Assembly: GCF_040712315.1 (NCBI RefSeq)
Contig: NC_134015.1
Span: forward strand, 2,764,445-2,828,444
Direction of reading: 5' to 3'
DNA: 64,000 nt
Source of the DNA: Castanea sativa
Lineage: Eukaryota; Streptophyta; Magnoliopsida; Fagales; Fagaceae
This document shows, piece by piece, positions 57,833-64,000 of the stretch (position 1 is the first letter of the stretch; the number at the start of each line of letters is the position of its first letter). The translations under genes were made by a program, and so were the position numbers. The notes below the pieces were generated by a model. The model saw nothing but the letters and a program-made list of their open reading frames with translations. It was not told the DNA's origin and ran no database searches.

Positions 57833-59256
57833 CCATAATATCGAGTCTTTTGGGTAAATATTGGTAAAAATGAAGTTTTTTGGGGTTATAGTCACTGTTC
57901 GAAGTTATTTGGGAAAATGAGGAGAGAGAGTGAATTTCGGCAACAGTGTTGCCGAAATTCGAAGAAAAGTATGAGAGAGAAAATCCAAACTGAGGAGAGA
58001 GAAATTTTGAGAATTTCGGCAACAGTGTTGCCGAAATTCCTTCTGCCCAAACCCTGCCCGCTTCACTGAGTGCCCATGCGCGTGAGTGCCAAAAGGAAAA
58101 AATAAAAAAGGTTTGTGGCAATCCCATTGCCGAAAATGGAGGGAAAAGAAAAAAAAAAAAAAAAGAAGAGAGAATTACAGCAATGGGATTGCCGAAATAG
58201 GGGGGAAAGAAAAAGAAAAAGAAAAAAAAAAAAAAAGTGGCCATGTAGTGCCGAAATAGGAAAAAAAAAAAAAGGAAAATTGGCAATAGGGTTGCCGAAT
58301 AGGGAAAAAAAAAAAAGGAAAATTGGCAATGGGGTTGCCGAAATAGGGGGGAAAGGAAAAAAAAAAAAAAAAAAAAAAAAAATGGCAATGGGGTTGCCGA
58401 AATAGGGGGGAAAGAAAAAAAGAAAAAAAAAAAGGAAAATTGGCAATGGGGTTGCTGAAATAGTGGGGAAAGAAAAGAAAAAAAAAAAAAAAATTGGCAA
58501 TGGGGTTGCCGAAATAGGGGGGAAAGGAAAAAAAAAAAAAAAGGAAAATTGGCAATGGGGTTGCCGAAATAGGGGGTAAAGACTAAAAAAAAAAAAAAAA
58601 AAAAAAGGAAAATTGGCAATGGGGTTGCCGAAATAGGGGACAAAAAAAAAAAAAAAAAAAAGGTGGCTATGTAGTGCCACATTTGTTTTTTTTTCTTTCC
58701 CCCTATTTCGGCAATCCCATTGTCACATTTCATGATTTTTGGTTTTTTTTTTACTATTTCGGCACTACATGGCCACTTTTTTTTTTTCCCTATTTCGGCA
58801 ACCCATTGCGAATTTTCCTTTTTTTTTTTTTTTTTTTCCTATTTCGGCACTACATGGCCACTTTTTTTTTCTTTTTCTTTCCCCCCTATTTCGGCAATCC
58901 CATTGCTGTAATTCTCTCTTTTTTTTCTTTTTTTTTTTTTCTTTTCCCTCCATTTTCGGCAATGGGATTGCCACAAACCATTTTTATTTTTTCCTTTTGG
59001 CACTCACGCGCATGGGCACTCAGTGAAGCGGGCAGGGTTTGGGCAGAAGGAATTTCGGCAACACTGTTGCCGAAATTCTCAAAATTTCTCTCTCCTCAGT
59101 TTGGATTTTCTCTCTCATACTTTTCTTCGAATTTCGGCAACACTGTTGCCGAAATTCACTCTCTCTCCTCATTTTCCCAAATAACTTCGAACAGTGACTA
59201 TAACCCCAAAAAACTTCATTTTTACCAATATTTACCCAAAAGACTCCCATAATATC
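57833..59256 (+). mobile_element. Foldback (MULE-like) element with 10-bp target duplication
   Basis: The element (57843-59246, 1404 bp) starts gagtcttttgggtaaatatt and ends in its inverse; both sides carry ccataatatc (57833-57842 and 59247-59256). The arms are about 400 bp and nearly identical. Each holds two copies of the palindrome aatttcggcaaca-g-tgttgccgaaatt (27 bases including the centre). The middle is a run of about 55-75-bp units (ggcaatggggttgccgaaat plus A-runs), about seven copies between 58260 and 58640. There is no protein. Long phenylalanine-rich frames across it are by-products of the A/T runs. Confidence 0.92.
58258..58665 (+). repeat. Minisatellite inside the foldback element
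   Basis: About seven repeats of ggaaaattggcaatggggttgccgaaatagggg-type text separated by A-runs of variable length. Each unit contains its own short palindrome, ggcaa...ttgcc. Confidence 0.9.
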
Positions 59257-60107
59257 TATCTCTCTACTGACTATTTGGTGAGTTGTTCAAAACTCACCGT
59301 TTTGTATATTACTTGAGCTGGTTTTTCTTTTTTCTTTTTTCGTCAGTACACCAGTTTCGTTTCTTATCTTTTTTTTAATCTTTTTCTTTTTTTTAAATGT
59401 TGAGGGACATGGTACGTTTATAACATTTTTATAATAAATTCTGGATAAATAGGTTGTTATTTTGCTATTATGGATTTGCAAAAAAGTAATTTAATTTACT
59501 GATTTAAATTAGAACCAATAATAACTTACCACCTATGATTTGTTGTGAAAATATTATGAATATAATATTTTACAAATATTTATATACGTTTACACGGCAT
59601 TATTATACTGGAACAACAAATTTTCACAATATTTATTTTCACAATTATTGATGTGTCAATTTTTTATGAGTCTAAATATTATGTCTCACTTTTCCTGCTC
59701 CATTATATATTCCACAAATAAAAACATGCCACATATCCATATAATTTATTAAATCCTAAATTTATGCATTCTATTATTTCAATTTCCTAAAATAAATAAA
59801 TAAACAACCCATCATATTTAGGTAATTGAGATAATAGAGGCATAAATTTAGCATTTAATAAATTAGATGGACATGTGGCATATTTTTATTTATGGAGTAT
59901 ATACTGGAACAGGAAGAGTGGGACTAACCACAACTGAAAATAAATTTATTTTGAAAATATTGTAACATCGTGTTGATGTCACAATATTTTTACAATTGCC
60001 AAGATCTTAGTTCCTTATAGATTTAAAAAAAAAAAGGTGAAGTCCAAACATTTTTACATTAATTTCATAACAAATCGTAGGTGCCAAGCTACTATTGATG
60101 CATAAAA
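59257..60107 (+). other. MITE fragments, no gene
   Basis: 59400-59585 has inverted ends (cgtttataacatttttat and gtgaaaatattatgaatataat) of the family at 31260. 59600-59980 holds mirrored AT-rich phrases (ccacaaataaaaacatgccacat and ggacatgtggcatatttttattt) that form another long inverted repeat. Confidence 0.5.
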
Positions 60108-60112
60108 AAAAT

Positions 60113-60483
60113 GGCTAAAATACAAAACTGACCCTCTAACTTTCTTCACATTTTATTTCAGTCCTCTAACTTTGTTTTCGTTCATTCCAATCCTCTAAGT
60201 TTCAGATTTATTCAATTAAGGCCTTTACCGTTAACTTTTGTTAAAATTTTTTGAAAAAAAAATCTGAAAAATATTTTTCAATCATTAATTGAATTTTTTT
60301 AATTTAAAAAATTTGAAGAAAATTTATAAAATTGAAAAATTAACTAAAACATATAACAAAAGTTGATAGAAAAGCTTTAATTGAATAAACTTGAAAGTTA
60401 GAGGATTGAAATGAACAAAAGCAAAGTTAGAAGACTGAAATAAAATTTGAAAAAACTTAGAGGGTCAGTTTTGTATTTTACCC
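60113..60483 (+). mobile_element. Small TIR element, about 370 bp
   Basis: The left end ggctaaaatacaaaactgac and right end (reverse complement gggtaaaatacaaaactgac) continue as inverted arms through the cctctaactttgtttt region. A-rich flanks (taaaaaaaat / taaaaaaatt) are consistent with a 9-10-bp target duplication. No coding content. Confidence 0.78.
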
Positions 60484-61836
60484 TAAAAAAATTGATATCG
60501 ATTGTGGACTCAATTTAAAATCAGTAATAACTTGTCATTTATAATTTTTTGTGAAAATACTATAGAAGTAGCATTTCTTTAAAATAAATAATAAAATATC
60601 ATAACGGGACCTACAACTGAAAATAAATATTGTGAAAATTTTGTAACATTTTATTGCATTCCCAAACTTTTTTTTTGGTTTAGTCAAATTGGATGAGCCA
60701 TTCCACTCAGTCTTTTTGGGCTGGTTTTTAGTTTTTTTTAATACACAATTTTAAGAGGTGGTCACAATTTAAAACCAGTAACAATTTGCCACCTAAAATT
60801 TGTTGTGAAAATGTTATAGACGTTAATATTAAAATATCAAATAGACCTACCATAGCTAGAAATAAAAAGTATTATGAAAATGTTGTGACATTTTATTATA
60901 TTTCTCCCAGTACAATTAAAAAGTTCGTCAATTTAAGCCGTGCCTTTACGGCTTTAGGGCATTTGTTAAAAAAAAATTTTATTCACCATTACAAGAAAAT
61001 TTTAATATCACTTTTATGAAAAATATTAAAAAATTGGTCAATAAAATTAGGTTTTTTTTTTCTTTTTTCCTAAGAAGTTTCTAAAAACATCTTCAAAAAA
61101 AATTTAGTTTACCAAAAATATAGCACCAGAAATAAATGTAGAATTTACTATAACTCTCTCACATGGTTGATTATGAGTTGTAAAAAAAAAAGTTATGAAT
61201 CCATGTGAAATAACAGGCACCAATTACAATCTATTAAATAAGAAAAATCTGGCAAGAGTTGTGAATTTGTTTGCCAAACTAACAAGAACTTAAAAATTTT
61301 AGTTCCACCTAGCATTTTTTATTAGATAAAAGCGACATTACTGTCACCTCAGCAGGATTTAATTAGAACTAGATTTTAGTATTAGGGCCAGTCCTAAAAT
61401 ATTTCAAAAGAGGTGCTATTTTGCTAGAAATGGCTAATCAGCCAAAATTGCCCAAGGTAAGATGGGTTCTATTTGATACATAGTAGAGTTTTTTTTTTTC
61501 CTTTCCTCTTTTCTCTTTTTCATTTTTTTTTCCTTTTAGAAAACTATAATTATTAACTATTGTATATTTTTCTCCCCTTAGAAAGAACTATTATAAAAAT
61601 GATTATGAAAATCAGACTTTTTAACCACGATTTCAATTTCAAAAGTATTTTAAGATTTATTGAAAGAATATAATGAAAATAAATAAAAATAAAAATGATT
61701 GGAATGTAGTAAAATAGAAATGAATTGGTTAAAAGTCTTGTAACTTAATTCTATAGTCAAATTCCCCTCTTCTATTATTGTATCTTTCAAATTATAAAAA
61801 CTAAGGATAAAATAGGTATTTCCAAGTATAGTGTTT
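60484..61836 (+). other. AT-rich DNA with MITE fragments, no gene
   Basis: Pieces of the MITE family (ttgttgtgaaaatgttatag at 60800) occur here. Nothing else recognised. Confidence 0.4.
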
Positions 61837-62011
61837 TTTTTTTTTTTTTTTAATCCAAGAAAGAAATTCTACTCTAACCTAATCTAAATGTATATGTGTG
61901 TAAAGCTCCCTCCTAGAGACTTGAACCCCAATCCTTATCCCCTACACCCCACAAACACTTATACTTGTAAAGTGACTATCGTACCAAGGGTGTGTAGTAA
62001 GTATAATGTTT
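61824..62011 (-). mobile_element. tRNA-derived SINE with 13-bp target duplication
   Basis: On the minus strand (61998-61837): cttggtacgatagtcactttac (A-box region), gggttcaagtctctaggagg (B-box region), a short body and an A-tail. It is flanked by aagtatagtgttt (61824-61836) and aagtataatgttt (61999-62011), one mismatch. Length, promoter boxes, tail and target duplication all fit a plant SINE. Confidence 0.88.
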
Positions 62012-63078
62012 CTAAAAATAATAGATTACACAAAAAAATAATGAATCAATTGACTTTTAATATATATATATGAATGAATTACCTTTTTTTTTTTTCGCCT
62101 ACGAAACATTGAATAATGTGAGCCATCAAAATCATATATATGGTCAAATTTATGTCCTTCAACTTAGGTCAAATTCATGTACTAACTATGAGCTACAATG
62201 AGAAGAGGAAAGCAACTCCTAGTAACAAGGGGTTTTTTGAGAAAATAATTTTATTTGGATATTAATTATTAAAAATAACATTGTGGTAAAATTATTTGGA
62301 AAAATCACCTCTTTGAGAATTCTGTTTTGAAAACATGATTTGAAGGGATCATATCTTGGTATTTCTTATGGAGACATTCAAGTTTAAATTCATCTCTCCA
62401 ATTGTAACTACGGAATTATATATAATTTTTTTTTAAATTTAAAAACAATGTCTCAATCACTTTCAAGTTTCAACAAGTCCACAAACCAACAATAAGTTAA
62501 TCCATCTCATAGAAAAAAATACTTAGAAATGATCAAATCTTAAGGAGGAAGTTGAAAGACCAGTTAAAACATAAAATTAAGGTTTAAACCAATTTAAAGT
62601 ATTATAAGGTTACAATTTCATACATGTAGGTTTAGTTCAAGTTACAGTAAAACCTCTTAACTCATATGGGAGTTCATGCTTCACTTCATATCTGGCAAGG
62701 TTCTTGACAATTAGACACATTCAATTTGGTTCTCCTCTCTCTTTTGTTTTTGTTTTTGTTTTTTTTTGTTTTTTGTTTAAATATATTTTTCTTTGAGAAA
62801 TGAAATATTATTATTAAGACTCTCTCTATATGTGTGTGTGTGTGTGTGTTGAGAAGGATGTCATCTACAAGACTGAAAGTCTGAATCTGAAACAAAATTT
62901 AGTACAAGATAATGAGATATACATATTCATGGTTATTAATGGTAAATTGTCTAATTAGTAAAGCAGCATAGTTTTTTCTTTACAACTTGAAGCAACTAAT
63001 TACTTAAAACTTCATCAACTTTACTGCTCCACAAGTGAAGATACACTGGAATTAAACCTACTGCATAGAACCTCCATT
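62012..63078 (+). other. Intergenic, no gene
   Basis: AT-rich, with a TG run (62832-62850). No recognised coding sequence. Confidence 0.4.
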
Positions 63079-63288
63079 TTAAAATAGTTTGAAGAGTAAG
63101 CCCCCATGAGCTGCAAAGAATGGAGCAAACACCAAGGACTCGACTGCCATGAGCTTGATGAGAATATTGAGTGAAGGACCAGAAGTATCCTTGAGAGGAT
63201 CTCCAATTTTGTCACCTATGACAGCGGCCTTGTGAGCATCTGACCCTTTAAGAGACCTAGTGATTTTGCATGTTCATTACCACCAGCT
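63079..63288 (-). pseudogene. Vacuolar H+-pyrophosphatase C-terminal remnant
   Basis: The minus strand codes [20 protein letters not shown], then [19 protein letters not shown] and [10 protein letters not shown], then TAA (63081-63079). This is the very end of type I V-PPase, the tonoplast proton pump driven by pyrophosphate. Just upstream, [10 protein letters not shown] lies in another frame: a base change near 63250 (ggtctcttaaaggg) breaks the frame. Further upstream (63289-63480) I cannot align the protein. It is therefore a fragment or decayed gene. Confidence 0.85.
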
Positions 63289-63689
63289 TGAAGTGAACCC
63301 CAGATGCGATCTATTCTATATTAGCGTATCCCATTGTATTAACATTAGCAACTGGTTCTATGATTTCATAACTTCCAAGTCCAATCAAATATTTGGAATC
63401 CTATACTCCTCTACCATTCCATAGTAGAGTACCAAAGCAATCCATAACCAAATTGCTGCATATGACCTTCGAACACTATGATTAAACATAAACCCCGTTG
63501 CACTTAACCACGTAGATAAATCAAAGCTCACCTAAGTGTTCTATTTCTAATTGGTTTCTTTTTGGTGCTTCGTTCAAATCCTTGCCTTCCTCACTAGGTG
63601 TGTTTTTATTTCTAAATTACAATTAATTATTGATAATGTTGATGTGTAAAATTGTGCAATGGTCAATCAAAAGTCAGAAACTTCAGTTT

Positions 63690-63852
63690 TATATATATAT
63701 ATAGATGATAATTTTATTTAAATATTGTGCTAATTTGGAAAATAATGAGAGCTTGAATGGCTTATATATATATATATATATATATATAGATGATAATTTT
63801 ATTTAAATATTGTGCTAATTTGGAAAATAATGAGAGCTTGAATGGCTTCAAT

Positions 63853-63898
<46 letters not shown>

Positions 63899-64000
63899 TG
63901 ATAATTTTATTTAAATATTGTGCTAATTTGGAAAATAATGAGAGCTTGAATGGCTTCAGTTACATATATATATATAGATGATAATTTTATATAAATATTG
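63690..64000 (+). repeat. AT-rich tandem array at the right edge
   Basis: Units beginning agatgataattttatttaaa at 63703, 63788, 63896 and 63976, separated by (AT)n runs of different length. Each continues gtgctaatttggaaaataat and gagagcttgaatggctt. The array runs off the window. Confidence 0.92.

Noticed and set aside
57843..59246. CRISPR-like look of regularly spaced repeats
   Set aside because: Plant nuclear DNA, spacers are A-runs, and repeats lie inside an inverted-repeat transposon. No CRISPR array is present in the window.
57810..59252. Phenylalanine-rich long frames (up to 307 codons) on both strands
   Set aside because: They read through A/T runs and palindromes of the foldback element. 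Both strands give the same text because the arms are inverted copies; no domain, no coding bias.

Overview
The window is nuclear DNA of a flowering plant, most likely a woody eudicot. It is AT-rich, has many short GT-AG introns and holds several classes of plant transposon. The seed-storage 11S globulin resembles Fagales legumins (oak, chestnut, walnut) as far as I can judge from memory; the genus is a guess.

The first 50 kb is a tandemly duplicated, badly scarred cluster built from three recurring blocks: (1) ADP-ribosylation-factor (ARF) gene copies, all broken; (2) restorer-of-fertility-like (RFL) P-class PPR genes; (3) a minus-strand subtilase remnant present three times. Order along the window: ARF-A exons (363-2074) fused to a PPR tail (2346-2597); ARF exon 1 (3387); subtilase remnant (4600-5306); a LINE with target-site duplications (6138-7804); ARF-B (8123-10201); PPR1, the one full-length open PPR gene (12932-14731); ARF-E (16990-17848); a Mutator-like element carrying an F-box fragment (19045-20238); PPR2, a deletion derivative (21814-22911); a gag-protease LTR element (22981-26002); ARF-C exon 1 (26230) and PPR scraps; a region of TIR elements, SINE-like repeats and an alpha-mannosidase remnant (27.3-35.9 kb); PPR3, full length but for one 2-bp frameshift (36108-37912), fused downstream to ARF-D (37954-38723); PPR4 (44075-45855, pseudogene), whose upstream region contains a Helitron (40952-41798) and a hAT deletion derivative (42152-43944); then subtilase copies 2 and 3 with a PPR tail between them.

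The right part is different: a four-exon 11S globulin gene with a seed-type promoter but a frameshift in exon 3 (51300-54112); a degenerate GGTCC-rich minisatellite (55.1-56.0 kb); PPR6 on the minus strand, open but 3'-truncated (57652-56477); a 1.4-kb foldback element with near-identical arms and a 10-bp target duplication just upstream of PPR6 (57843-59246); MITEs and a SINE with its target duplication; a V-type H+-pyrophosphatase C-terminal remnant (63079-63288); and an AT-rich tandem array at the right edge.

No operon-like cooperation is expected. RFL proteins of this family act in mitochondria on single RNAs. Because the copies are paralogous, they provide empty-site controls: the Helitron and hAT insertions beside PPR4 are absent from the matching sites at PPR1 and PPR2. 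The specificity-determining residues of PPR1, PPR3 and PPR6 differ strongly, which suggests different RNA targets. All reading was by eye; no searches were run.
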